DNA of 64,000 nucleotides, taken from contig NC_066316.1 in assembly GCF_022539315.1 (NCBI RefSeq), positions 101,984,179-102,048,178 of the forward strand. The letters run 5' to 3'. The notes under the pieces were generated by a model. It was given only the letters and a program-made list of their open reading frames with translations. It had not been told where the DNA came from and searched no databases. This document shows, one piece after another, positions 25,181 to 36,320 of the stretch. This stretch comes from Serinus canaria (taxonomy: Eukaryota > Chordata > Aves > Passeriformes > Fringillidae). The position numbers and the translations under genes are program-made. Position 1 is the stretch's first letter, and the number at the start of each line of letters is the position of its first letter.

Positions 25181-25810
25181 TGGCATTGCCCAGCCCCGTT
25201 TGGCTGGCACTGTGCTGGGCACCTTCTGCCCCGGTACCTCTGCCAGTGTCTGCCATGCTGCCCCTTGCCTGCCTTTTCTGTCCTGACAGCAAACACCTGG
25301 AGATGGATTGCTTTCATCTTCCACTCCTACAGGTTGTTACAGCCCTTCTTGCTTGTGGGCAAAGTGCAGGTGTGGAGCTGCTCTGTGTTTGGATCCAGGG
25401 GCTCTGAGAAAAGAGTAGGAAGATGGGACTGAGCTGAGTGAGGCAGTTCTTGTCCTGTGGGAATTTGGAGAGCTGCAGATGCCATGACATCATGAAGTAA
25501 AGGCCAGTTCCAGAAGAGATGGTGAAAGGAGAAAGTCCCTTCTAGGCTGACTGACCCCTTTTCAGAAGGTTTAATCATAGTGCAGGACTTATATTGTGTC
25601 AGAATTTTAAGAGCCATGCCACAGTGCCAGAACCTCCTTTAAAATACCTTCATCTTTTGCACGTATTGGGAGAAAAAAGGGCTTTACTGAGTGGTTAGGA
25701 CAGGGCTCAGCATCATTCCTGCTACATGCAAGCTGACTTAGAAATTGTGTGGACAACTGATGTGAAGAGGTGCTTCACTAATTGCTTAGGGAAAATATAA
25801 TTGTATAACA

Positions 25811-26105
25811 ACTTGGGATGGAAGGGAACTTAAAGATCATCTAGTTCCAGCCCCTCTGCCATGGGCCAGGAACCTTCCCTAGAAGAGGGAACAGGTTGCC
25901 TATAGCCCCATCCAACCTGGCTTTGAACACTTTCAGGGATGGGACATCCACAACATCTTTAAACAAGTTACTGAGGGACAGTAGGACACCACTTTCTCTA
26001 AAATATGTCTTCCTTATATCCAGGGTAAATCTACCTTCTTTCAGCTGAAAACCAATGTCCCTTGTCATGTCATTACAGCTCCTAGTAAAGAGTCTCTCTC
26101 CATGG
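25811..26105 (-). mobile_element. CR1 LINE 3' fragment (minus) with ORF2 C-terminus
   Basis: The + strand begins GGATGGAAGGGAACTTAAAG and continues through CCAACCTGGCTTTGAACAC. On the minus strand, a frame at about 25841-26068 retains the CR1 ORF2 C-terminal words VPSLKVFKARLDGAIGNL and GRFTLDIRK. The encoded part is only the last ~60 residues of a reverse-transcriptase polyprotein, so the copy is dead. Confidence 0.94.
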
Positions 26106-27229
26106 GGATGGCAAAATTCCTCTTATTTTCCAAACATAGCATTCCTTGGATACTTATTTCCACGGGGCTTTGGGTACGAGGCTGTTGTTAGTTTTGTGTA
26201 TGAAAGACAGACTTTAGCTCCAAATTTCTGTGAAATAATAAAGATATTTGAGGGAATGAGGCATCTGTGTGCCTTGATAGCCTTTCTATCTATCCTGCAT
26301 GCTGGCATTAGTAGAGAGAAGGCAGTATCAGACACAGCCTGAAGAGAAAGGAACAATGCTAGGAGCTGTTAGGAGTTATCAGCACAAGGCTGGAAATTTG
26401 ATAAACAGTCTGCTTAAAAATCATGTCAAAATTATTCTGCTACTGTAGATTATAGACATAGGTCTTTGCTTTCCCCAGCATTAATTGTTTGGGGTTTTGT
26501 TGCCCTGTATGTGTGTATGTTGGAGTCTGTGCACTGATGTGCTGTTGATAGATTTGCATTGGGTGAAAGGCTGCAAAGGCACTCACCTCTCCTGCTTGCT
26601 CCGTGCCTGGATTTCACATGTCGTGCCCAGGAGTCAGCACGTTCCTGTGGGAGCTCGTGGGCTGGGAGTGGGCACAGGGGTGGGGATGAACCACAGTTTT
26701 CCTTCCAGCCTAATGAGTGCCTGCCAGCACAGCTGAGCTGGCAAAGTGAGTGTTGTCATTTGCCTCTGGCATAGTCCACACGACTCATTCCCATTTCCCA
26801 AAGCCAGGGAAGAGCAAGAAAGACATGCACAATACAAGGGAATTCATTTAATGCACAGACCTCACGAGGCTGCAGAGGTTTTGGTTGACTAGCAGCCACC
26901 TAACTCCTGCAGAATAACTGGGAAAGCAAACATGTGGACATGGGCACGTGTCAAAGCAGCCAGAGTACATGGGAATAAGCTGGTGGAGCCTAAATTACTT
27001 TGGTGCCTTTGCCCAGGGTTATGAGGTGAATCTTTCTGCACTCCTGGAATCAGTGGGGGGAGAAAGGTGGCTTGGGTCACCAGTACCTCTTCTCCAAAGG
27101 TTGCCTTGGAAGAGCACTTTTTCTCTCAGTTACCCATGGGAATTTAGTGAAATTAGGCAGCTACTGTGGATATCAAAAATAGGTGGTGTGACTGACCCCT
27201 ATATGTGTGAAACACCTTCCCTGTGTTTC
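26106..27229. other. Non-coding spacer in the CR1 cluster
   Basis: Unique-looking sequence. The GC-richer part at 26560-26740 contains no CpG cluster. Nothing was recognised. Confidence 0.5.
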
Positions 27230-27793
27230 ACAGAATGGCAGAATCACCAGGATTGGAGGGGGCTTCCAAAGATGCTAAAGTCCAGGCCCCTGCTCAACTA
27301 TGGTCAGCTACAGATGATTGCTCCAGTTAGGTTTTAAATATCTTCAAGGATGGAGACTCCACAACCTTTCTGGGTAATCTGTTTCAGTGTTGGATCACCT
27401 GCTCAGTAAAGAAATGTTCTCTTACATCAAGAGAGGATTTCCTCAATTTGAATTTGTGCCCATTGCCTCTTGTCTCACTGGGCGCCTCTGAGAGGGGGCT
27501 GGCTCTGCTTTCTTCCCCTCCCTGGCTATTTAGACCCACACTGGTAAGACCCCCTGAGCCTTCTCTCCTGCAGGCTGAACAGCCCCACCCCTCTCAGACT
27601 TCCTTTCCATAACCAGTGCCCATCACCTTTGTGGCCCTTTGCTGGACTCCAGTAAGTCCATGTCTGTCCAGTGGAGGGAACCCAGCCCTGGCAGAGTGAC
27701 CTGGGGAATGGTGGGAGCTGTCTCCCCAGTGCTGGGCAGAGGGGAGGAACCACCTCCCTCAAACTGCTGGCAGCACTTTTCCTAAAGCAGCTT
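27230..27793 (-). mobile_element. CR1 LINE 3' portion (minus), about 560 bp
   Basis: Begins CAGAATGGCAGAATCACCAG and runs through CTCCTGCAGGCTGAACAGCC to GGCAGCACTTTTCCTAAAGC on the + strand. The minus strand encodes a diverged end of the CR1 reverse-transcriptase ORF2, with the words GLFSLQERRLRG still legible near 27565-27600. It is 5'-truncated and frameshifted. Confidence 0.93.
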
Positions 27794-29992
27794 GGAAAGA
27801 GAAGGGGTTATGTAACTATGTCTAAGGAAAGCAAGCAAAACAGCACAGAGCTGGGTTATAGGGATATTGTTGAACATTGTTGGTGCTGTCTTCTCAGTGG
27901 AATTTGTGTCCTTTTTCAGCACAAACAGGAGATCTCAGGCAGCACTGAGTTTACTCTTCCTTAGGAACAGCCAGAGTTAATTTGTTTGCTCTTGGTCCCT
28001 TTGGACACTGAGCACATGCCAAGGAGCCCAAAGAGGAATGAGAGGAGGGGAAAGAAGACTGGGAACAGAGCTGTGCAAGCAACAGCTTGGGGGGGGGGGG
28101 TCTTTTGAGATCACTAAAAAACAAACAAGATTCTGTAAGTCATGTTTTCCTATTCAAATTAAATGTTTTATTTCTTAGGTGTGTAGTTTAAATTTTGCTT
28201 TGTGTGCTCACACTGAGAGTTTACTGCTGGCAAGGCAAATGGGAGAGGCAGACCTGGTAAAGCTGTGCAGGACCTGCTGTGAAATATTCTAGGGAAAAAG
28301 CCTGGCCATTGGCCAGGAGTCTGGATGATGATGGAGTGGAGAGCTTTTGAAACAACACCGGCATGTGTGGGACATGACAGCACTGCAGGAAATACATCAA
28401 GCAAACAATTCCAGGCCTCAAAGCTGGAGGAGCTGTCTGGTGTGACCCTCCTGAGGTCCAGCAAGGCAAAGAGCAGGCAGATTCATCCTCAGGCTGCTCC
28501 ACCTGCTGCTGGCACAGCCTGGACTGCCTTAGGTTGGGGATTGGCTGTTTAATAAAATTCCATCTTTAAAATCTTTCTATGGGTCTGTAAAAGCAGCAAT
28601 TAAGGTGCTACTGAATGAAATTCTGGAGTAGCCTACCAAGTATTTCTGCAAAGCAATTTTCTCTGGATGGCTGACAGCCTTTTCAAGTGTTTCAGAAAAG
28701 TGATATGTTTTAAAACTCAGCCTTCACTGCTCTTGCTACTTGTAGCACAACAGTAGAGTTTTAGTGTTTGTCTTGATCTCGAATTTGGATTGTGTTGCCC
28801 TTGCTAGTGTTAATAAGCATTCTCACTGGGAGCAGACCTGGCATTGTATCCATGCTATGTGGCACCCACATACCTGTTTCCTTGGTTATCAGGAATCTGT
28901 CCCCCACATTAAGCCTTTATTTTTTTTCCCTTCATGATTTTCTGCCAGAAAACACAACCAATTATGAATAGCAGTGCTTGGATTGTCACATTGCATGGCT
29001 GGAAATATGGCACTTAGAAACAAATTTATTGCTGAAAATTATAACATTTACTAAACAAAAAAATGCTTGCAGAGTGATCTTTCCTGCTCTTGAAATCTAA
29101 GTGACTGTGAAGCTGCTCTCTCCTGTCTATTCCTAAGGCATATTTGTAGATTTTCACAAGGAAAAAGCTTGTTTGGGAAACTGTGATTGTAAGTTAATTA
29201 AAAATAGTTTTCATTTCAGAAAACTAAACGTGTTGGCAGTAGCATGCTCATTGCTAATGGGTGATTGTACTTTTTCAATAATAATAAGAGCTTCAATGAA
29301 GCTTTAGAAGATGTTAGGATATGATTAACTAGATAATCTACGTATTTGAGTTTTATTCCCAAATAAGATGGATCTCCCAGAGCCAGAAGTCTGAGTTTAT
29401 ATTTGATAATTATATGAGACTCTTGAGCTTTCTTGCAGATTGTAATTCAATTTCTCTGAGAAAAGAGCTTTAAAACATGAAGAAAGAATGAGTGCTTCTA
29501 ATTCCAGGAAAGCATTGTGACCAGCTTGGTCAGTTTGCTTTCTCTGTCCCAGTCAGAGCCCAGCAGATTATTCACCATGATGTACTGGAGCAGCAAATAA
29601 AAGTGCAGAACCCAGAAATCACAAATTATACCTTTCTCAAATACTGGTTTGGTTCTGTGGAAAAAAATAGTTTCTGAGAGTGTTTATCAAAATGTCAGCT
29701 GTGGTTCCCTTTACTAGGAGATATTCTGTGGTGAGATACATCAGAAATGGCTGAAAGGTGTTTGGCACTTACTGGACAGCCTGTGACACACAGGCAGCTG
29801 CCCAAAATTAGGGACCTGGATCACTGAGGCAAAAGCTGGTGACTTGTTTCTCTGACTCTGATGATAGGTTATGTGTGGATATGTGTGTCTTTATTCGTGT
29901 ACTCTTACACACAAGCAGGCTCTCTCCTTGCTCTGTAGGTTTGGACAGTGGATTATGTTCCCATCACTGAAAACAGCCTTGGTAACTTTGGC
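27794..29992. other. Non-coding block
   Basis: No exon was recognised. It contains a 12-base G run (28089-28100), the second long G run in the window. A GC-richer part lies at 28210-28540, and AT-rich sequence at 29180-29430 with several ATTA words could be regulatory, but that cannot be shown here. Confidence 0.5.
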
Positions 29993-30100
29993 AGATGTGG
30001 CTGAGATTCACCACATCTGTTCTGTTCCAGATGTGGCTGAGATTCACCACATCTTTTCTGTTCCAGATGTGGCTGAGATTCACCACATCTGTTCTGTTCC
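29993..30100 (+). repeat. Minisatellite, 3 copies of a 36-bp hairpin unit
   Basis: Three head-to-tail units start at 29993, 30029 and 30065. Units 1 and 3 are identical, and unit 2 differs by one G-to-T change. Each unit contains GATGTGG and CCACATC arms that, with an inner TGA/TCA pairing, can fold into a 10-bp stem with one bulged C and a 3-base loop. Because 36 is divisible by 3 the unit also reads as a 12-residue repeat (DVAEIHHICSVP) in one frame. No evidence of translation was seen. Confidence 0.96.
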
Positions 30101-31944
30101 AGCTCTCTGTAGTGCCAGGTCCAAGGGCTGTAACATGGATCAAAAATATCAAAAAGCTGCTGTAACAGAAAAGTGGTCAGTCAAAACCACCTGATTTTTG
30201 CCACTGAGGATGCTTTTTTTCATCCATAAATACTGTTGAGTTAAATACTTATGGGGATATGAATCCAGGTGATTTTTTAATGGCTTTTTGAATCTACCTA
30301 GGATAGTCACTATAACTGCTGAGTATCTTTAGGGGTTTTCTGGATCCTAAGCAAAGCACTTTATGACTCAAAAGGTAACTGAGTGTAAATAAAAAAGAAA
30401 AAGTGTAAGTAAACATGCCCCATAAAGAATAAAACAAATTTTAAAAACCTATTTGAGTGGAAGCTAGAGAAATAACTGCATTAGTATACTTTAGTCTCCA
30501 AGGGATTTAAATTCAGAATGTGCCAAACTGGGTCATTGTCATACATGAGAAGATGGAGACTTCAGAGATAAGGCTGGGGCAGTTGCTCTAAATACCATAA
30601 ACTGCAAACCCAACATTTAGTCAAATTAGCTGATTTCTGGACATCTGCATGTGCAGTTTTTACCTGTGACAATTAACTGGAAGATTGAACTCTCACATAT
30701 TTGTGTTAAGTTTACCAAAATCTGTGAACAGGAGCTTGGCAGAGCCTCAGAGTAAGTTTAGAGCATGGAGTAGGTTTAGACCTGGGAGGACCTTGGCTGA
30801 AAGGGAGAGGGGCCATGAAGTCTTTTAGGAACAGATCTGGTGCTGCTGGCACTGGGGCACCAGGGGATGTGTTCACCACACACAGAGACCAGGAGGAATT
30901 ATAAACTTTGCACCTGCTCAAGGGACATTCCCGTAAAGGAGATTATATAAATATATGGATTTGTTGGAACAGAACAATGTATGTCCTTCTGAGGAGAAAG
31001 AAACTTCTGATTTGAAATAGGGGAAGATGCCAAAAGCAATAGATTAAAATTGGGAATGGCTGGTGGTATGGACTAGAAATCAATGCATTCAGTGTGGTGC
31101 AGTCACTAGACAATGACAATGTCAAAGAACCTGAAAGTATCTCAAAGGGCCAGCATGAGTAGTACTGAAATTCCTGTATATATCTATACACACATGCAAA
31201 TTTTGTATTTCTGTTAACATTTTAAATATATACAAAATGTATATAACAAATGCAGTGAATATCTTCAGAGTTAATGATAATGAAATGTAAACAGTGATGA
31301 AATGTAAACCATATAATGTTTATAAATAGTGCATTAAATATGTAAATGTAGATCTATTTATACATATGTGTATGTATGCATGTATATGTACAAATGCATA
31401 TGAAGTAAATTTATCTTTACAGTTTGCTTTCATCATTGTTTGAGACCAAGTTTGTGGACTCTTGCATTGCTTCCTCCCAGTGGAATACCTAATGCTGTAA
31501 ATTACATTCCTGTCTGTCCACAGCCCTGGACATGTGAGGAGTAGCTGCCAATGTAGCTGTCATATCAGAAGATATTTTCAAGACAAAGATAAAGAGGAAT
31601 TCTGTGGACATCCCTGAATCTATTTTTTTGGTTTTTTTTTTTTTTTTTTTTTTTTGGTTAAATTCAAAGAAAAAATAAGTAATCATTTTCAATCTTACTG
31701 TGAAGAAAAGCTGTAAATTGCCTAATTTTAAGGCAAATGAGAGTAATCTGTCTCCAGGCCTTAAGATTCCTAAATGAAAGAGGAATTTTGCCTGTTTCAC
31801 TGTTTTCAGCCTCCAACAATCAAGCCCGACTTAGGTTCACGCTCACTAGCAAATCAGTGAAGTTGTGTTTGACTGAAAGCAGCAGTGAACACAAAACCAG
31901 TCTTCAAGTTATGTGGCTATTTCCAGTTTAAAATGTTCACATTT
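30101..31944. other. Non-coding block just upstream of the VSNL1 exon
   Basis: AT-rich. Contains an alternating TATG/TGTA-rich stretch (31361-31405) and a 24-base T run (31632-31655) inside a T/G tract about 325 bp before the acceptor. No other feature was recognised. Confidence 0.5.
31622..31658 (+). repeat. T/G tract with 24-base T run
   Basis: ATTTTTTTGG is followed by 24 T and then GG. It lies upstream of the VSNL1 acceptor but too far to act as its pyrimidine tract. Length is likely variable between individuals. Confidence 0.9.
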
Positions 31945-31980
31945 GGCTAACTGCATTCATTTATTTCTTCCTAAGGCAAA
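31945..31980 (+). other. VSNL1: VSNL1 splice acceptor, branch point and 5' UTR remnant
   Basis: A branch-point-like GGCTAAC lies at 31945-31951 (branch A at 31950). A pyrimidine-rich stretch follows, then AG at 31974-31975, 25 nt after the branch A. Only GCAAA (31976-31980) separates the inferred exon start from the ATG. The AG, its distance and the tract are seen directly. That the exon begins here is inferred, so nearly all of the 5' UTR must sit in an upstream exon. Confidence 0.8.
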
Positions 31981-32142
31981 ATGGGGAAACAGAATAGTAA
32001 GCTGGCCCCTGAGGTGATGGAGGATCTGGTGAAGAGCACGGAGTTCAATGAACACGAGCTAAAACAGTGGTACAAAGGATTTCTAAAGGACTGTCCAAGT
32101 GGTAGACTGAACCTTGAGGAGTTCCAGCAGCTCTACGTAAAA
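31981..32142 (+). CDS. VSNL1: VSNL1 (visinin-like protein 1) first coding exon, residues 1-54
   Basis: Partial CDS. The translation starts [12 protein letters not shown] and ends EEFQQLYVK, matching my knowledge of vertebrate VSNL1. The paralogues HPCA and HPCAL1 read RPE at residues 9-11 and differ through the helix before W30, so they are excluded. VSNL1 is a neuronal calcium sensor that binds membranes through a calcium-myristoyl switch. Visible here are Gly2 with the N-myristoylation context MGKQNSK, and the first half of EF-hand 1. That hand carries the family's CPxG signature (C38-P39-S40-G41), which is known to disable calcium binding by it. The start is chosen because the ATG opens the known N-terminus and has a strong context (A at -3, G at +4). 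The exon ends in phase 0 at AAA followed by GTAAGT. The remaining ~137 codons, including the three functional EF-hands region, are not in this window. Confidence 0.97.
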
Positions 32143-32148
32143 GTAAGT
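32143..32148 (+). other. VSNL1: VSNL1 splice donor GTAAGT (phase 0)
   Basis: A consensus donor GTAAGT directly follows codon 54 (AAA). VSNL1 homology stops exactly here, and reading through meets a TAA at 32173-32175 after ten intronic codons. The next residues expected in the protein are FFPYGDAS, encoded by the next exon. A second GTAAGT lies 35 nt downstream at 32178-32183 within a repeated motif. Confidence 0.93.
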
Positions 32149-32188
32149 TATTTACTAAGTTATTTGTTAACTTAAGAGTAAGTTATTT
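32144..32188 (+). repeat. VSNL1: Three copies of TAAGTTATTT at the VSNL1 donor
   Basis: The 10-mer TAAGTTATTT occurs at 32144-32153, 32156-32165 and 32179-32188. Copies 1 and 3 are preceded by G and so make GTAAGT donor-like sequences at 32143 and 32178. Copy 2 is preceded by C and does not. Confidence 0.95.
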
Positions 32189-35100
32189 GACTGCAGAAAA
32201 ACTTAAGTAATGTAAAGCAAACATATGGTCCAGAGCTGCTGGTCATTTAGACTGAGGAATAACTTTGCTTGGAGAAGCAATGGTAAAGGTGAGACAATGA
32301 GTGGGAAGTGTTACCCTCTTCAGACCAGTGATTTGTGTAACTATAGTAACAAGAACCAAAAACAAGAACCTTTTTTTAGGAAAAAAGCTGTGATTTATTC
32401 ACAGGAAATATAATACATTCTCTATGCTCTGAAATTCATAGCATGAATTTCAATTTTAAAGGTGACATTATTCACCTTTAAAGGATGGTCATGGTCCTGT
32501 TCAATACAAACCATGTAATTTTTGTATATATTTATATAAATGTGGTGGAGTTTCGTGACAGTATGACCTACAGATAAATTTTGCACTGTGCACAAAGGAT
32601 TTCTTCTATAAATTTTAGATATTGCCTTTATTTTTTCCCTGCTGTCACTTTTTTCTCATTTTATTGGGAAGGGAAAGCAGGCTGATCTGTTTATTTTCTT
32701 CTTATTTTTTATTACTTTGTCATGTTCAATGCAGTCTTTCCCTTACAATTATTATGTATTTATTCTGTACCAAGAAGAACGTGGGGGAAGCATAAAAAGT
32801 GTATTCATGTTACAAAGATAATGATATTTTAATTCAGAATTGGGTGTCGACCTAAAGGTCAGACACTTCAAAGTAATGTTAATTAGGACAAATATTGAAT
32901 GGCAGTGATGAAGTGTAGGATCATAAATACAATGTGAGGCTGAATAAAAATAAAGCAGCCTTTCAAATGTAAGTAGTTACTACTGAGCAATTTCTGCAGA
33001 CAAGTGGGACTGTCGTTTTCCTCAAATGCTGCAGTTCTTTCCTAAATTTATTCAGAGTTGAACCAGATCACTCTGCAAAGTATTGCCTAGGCCCTTTTTC
33101 TGTCTAATGAATGGTTCTAGCATAAACTTCTAATTCAGCTTACACAAATAAGCTTCTGTCTTCATATTTTAATATTCATGGCTGAAGAAGGTGTTGCCTC
33201 ACAATCCTATCCTTAAGAAACAAATGAGTTTGTAATGAATTATATTTTCAGATGAAAGAACCTGTACAGCCTCAGGTGTTGTACTTATTACTGACTGATA
33301 ATTTATAAGTTCCATCTTAAACAGTACTCACTGCACATCCAACAAGAGCAGAGATCTAGTCATTTCTCATACATGTCATTTCTCATAAAGTAAACCTTCT
33401 TTAAAAAATTCTTAATAAAGTATGCCAACTCTTCATAAATTATGTTTTCTTTTTGTAAAATCACACTAAAGGTGCTTTCTGGGGATTTGTTTTGTTGGTT
33501 TGTTTTTGGTTTTTTTTGTTGTTGTTGTTGGTTGTTTGGGGTTTTTTTTGGCTTTGTTGTTGTGGATTTGGGGTTTGTTTTTTGGTTTCTTTGCTTGGTT
33601 TTTTGATGGGGTGGTTGTTTGGGGTTTTTTTTGTGATTTTGTATGCTGTGAGGAAAAACATCAGGAAATAACTCAGAACTTCCAGGAGTTCTTTCCTTCA
33701 AACAGGTGTTTGAAGTGTTCATAGTTATTTCACAAGATACTTTACTCATGAAGACACATCAGAGAGTAAATTCAATATCATGTTTGCAGAGATGGTAGTG
33801 CAAAAAAGAACACAAAGAGCACAAGCAGTATTTTGCTCCTGAAATTTGAAGACAGCTTTGTAATCTTACTAGGCTGCAATATCCAGCTTCTAGTTTTATG
33901 GCCTCATGTATCTTTAGACATGGACATGAAATGTGATTCTCTGCCTTGCTTTGGTAGTTGGGGGGTTTGATTTTTTGCTGCCTAATGGCAATGCCACATA
34001 CTTAGTCCAGTTTATTGTCATCTTATATTTAATGTCTATATGAGGCAAAATACTACTCTTGCAAGGAGAAATATGATTAGCTGCAGTGAATCCAGAGCTT
34101 TACTTCTCTCTGTGTCACAGAAATGCTTGTAAAATAATCTCTCTGAGGAGCTCATAGTCTGAGTGTTGGCCATGGTGGCAACTTCTTCTGGGTAGGACAT
34201 TCTGTCTAGCCCAGCTTTTGGCTGCAGATAAACCCCCAGGTGTGAAATTTGATCTCTCCAGGAGGAGCCACCAGCAGGACACCCAAATCTTCATGATTAT
34301 ATTTACAGCATCTCACTTCACTTGAAATATATCCAGGGTGAAAATGCATGAAACATGTATTGATTTGTAATTCCTCTGCATAAACTTCTAGTTGGGAGGG
34401 ATCACATTTATCTGTTTGAACTGGATTTTATTGAGGAAGATTTCCATAGATCAATATATTTTGAAAAGAAATGCAAGACTTTCCTCCATTTCCAATTCAT
34501 GTTGACTTAGGATGACATTGTTTCTTTGTTTGTGAGAGCTGTTGGGAGCATTTCCATGTGTGGTGATAAAAAGGTGTTGGCCATCTAACTTAGGTGCAAA
34601 GGAAACTCTTTTTTTACTCATACACAATAGAAAATACCCTCAGCTTAAAGAGACAAAGCATTTTATATCAGCAATACTTTGAAGTGAGTTTCCTGGTTAT
34701 CTGCACTTCTCTTCCATCAGAATTACAGAGTGGGGTGCACAATCTTAGGGCATAGAAACTCTTTTAGGGTTTTTTTTAATGAAGCATAACTAGCTGTGTC
34801 CTGGGATCACACCTGATGTGTTACTGTATCTAATTCCTGCTAATAAACTTGAGTTGGTCTGACAGGGAACCTCCAGAACAGGTGTGATGTGGATGTCAGG
34901 TCCTCAACACAAACCCTTCCAACTCTACATACTTGCATCAATTGTACTGGGCTGTTTACTGATGCAGATAAATACTGTATTGACTAAAGTACTCTAGTTT
35001 GGCTTGGGAACATTTGCTATTGAAGTTTCCATTATAAATACAAATCATCCAGTGCTTAAAATAAATAGCAGTTTCACCAATGTACTCTACAGAAAAAATT

Positions 35101-35769
35101 ATTTGCAGCACTTTTAATGCAAGTGTCTATAAAAATTTTCAGCCAACAGTACCTCTTTTAAATAAGCAGTTAATAGGTAGAAATATACTTCATATTGTTG
35201 AATATTTAACAGTTTCCGCAACATAGCAGGTTCATTGAAAATACTGATCCATTTTTGGGTAGATAGATTCTTCTTGGGATACAAAGCCCATGGCAAGCTG
35301 TTAGGGCTCCTGTTTCCCTCCATGGTGCTGAATGAAGTGAATGTTCTGCAGTTTTTTAAACAGTTTATTGAAGAGTTGGTTGTGTACTGCAATCCCAGAG
35401 CCACAAAGAGCCCTCAATACTGAAACACTGAGATAGCTGTCCTGAAGGTCTGCACAGAGCATGGGAGGAGGAGAGATCTGTGCATAGCATTCTGAGCAAG
35501 CTAGAACTCAAGCCAACGTTTTGTAAAGTAACATGCAAAACCACAAGGCATTGCTTAGGACAGGAGCTGGTGCTAAATTCTAAGTTCCTCCAGGGTATGG
35601 GAGCTACATCTTCCTACTGCAGAGAACTATCTAGAACAGTAGAAAAAGCAAAATCAACTGACTGGAGTCCTTTTGCTTTCTCTCTTAAGTGAGAAAAATT
35701 ATGCAATTGCCTTACCTTTATCACAGTGGTTTGTGTACTCCTTAAGCTGTAGCAAACTGAATCAGTGAG
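32189..35769. other. Non-coding intron block
   Basis: No exon or clear interspersed repeat was recognised. The outstanding element is the T/G-only tract at 33482-33640. Its complement gives long open frames rich in Q, N, K, T and P that are compositional artefacts. Confidence 0.5.
33482..33640 (+). repeat. T/G-only low-complexity tract, about 160 bp
   Basis: The + strand is nearly devoid of A and C over roughly 160 bases, with repeated GTTGTTGTTG, GGGGTTTTTT and TTTGG words. Multiple GG and GGGG runs make G-quadruplex formation on the + strand possible. On the minus strand it reads as A/C-rich sequence. Confidence 0.92.
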
Positions 35770-36320
35770 AGGCAGAGCATTGTCAGCAGGTCAAGGGAGG
35801 TCATCCTGCCCCTCTACTCAGCCCTGGTGAGATGTATCTGGACAGCTGTGACCATTTCTGGGCTTCTCAGGGCAAGAGGAGATGGAGCTCCTGAAGTGGG
35901 TCCAGCAGAGGGTGACAAGGGCTGAAGGGACTGGAGCATCTCTGCTGTGAAAAAAAGCTGAGGGAGATGGGACTGTTCAAGAAGAAATAACTGAGAGGGG
36001 ATCTCATCAATGTTTATCAGTATCTGAGGGGAAGGTGTCAAGAAGAAGGACCAGGCTCTGCTCCCTGGTACCCAGCAGTAGGTCAGGAGGCAGAAAGTGA
36101 TGCACAGGAAGTTTCTCCCAAATAAGAGGAAGAAATTCCTTACTGTGCAGTGACCACACACTGGAACAGGGTGCCCAGACAGTCTCCCTCACTAGAGATA
36201 TTCCAGAACCCTCTGCATGCAGTTCTGTGCCATGTGCTCTGGGGTAACCCTGCTTGAGCAGAGAGGTTGGAGCAGATGTTCTGCTGTGGTGTCTTCCAGC
36301 TTTACCCATTCTGAGAATTA
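35770..36320 (+). mobile_element. CR1 LINE 3' portion (plus), about 550 bp
   Basis: Begins GTCAGCAGGTCAAGGGAGG, continues through CCTCTACTCAGCCCTGGTGAG, GTGACAAGGGCTGAAGGGAC and CTGGAACAGGGTGCCCAGAC, and ends near ACCCATTCTGAGAATTATCA, a decayed tail. It spans the last part of CR1 ORF2, with several indels, and the 3' UTR. It is sense-oriented relative to VSNL1. Confidence 0.94.

Larger units (their letters stand above)
1..31975 (+). other. VSNL1: Presumed VSNL1 intron 1 (possibly including 5' flank)
   Basis: No other exon of a known gene was recognised between the window start and the VSNL1 acceptor. The proteins encoded by open frames here look like chance frames or CR1 remnants. No CpG-rich block that could be the VSNL1 promoter was seen, so the first exon is either missed or lies left of the window. 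In mammals VSNL1 has a 5' UTR exon far upstream of the ATG exon, which fits. The interval is itemised separately below by repeat content. Confidence 0.6.

Noticed and set aside
33360..33749. 129-codon Q/N/K/P-rich minus ORF, prion-like in composition
   Set aside because: It is the complement of a T/G low-complexity tract. The amino-acid bias follows from base composition.
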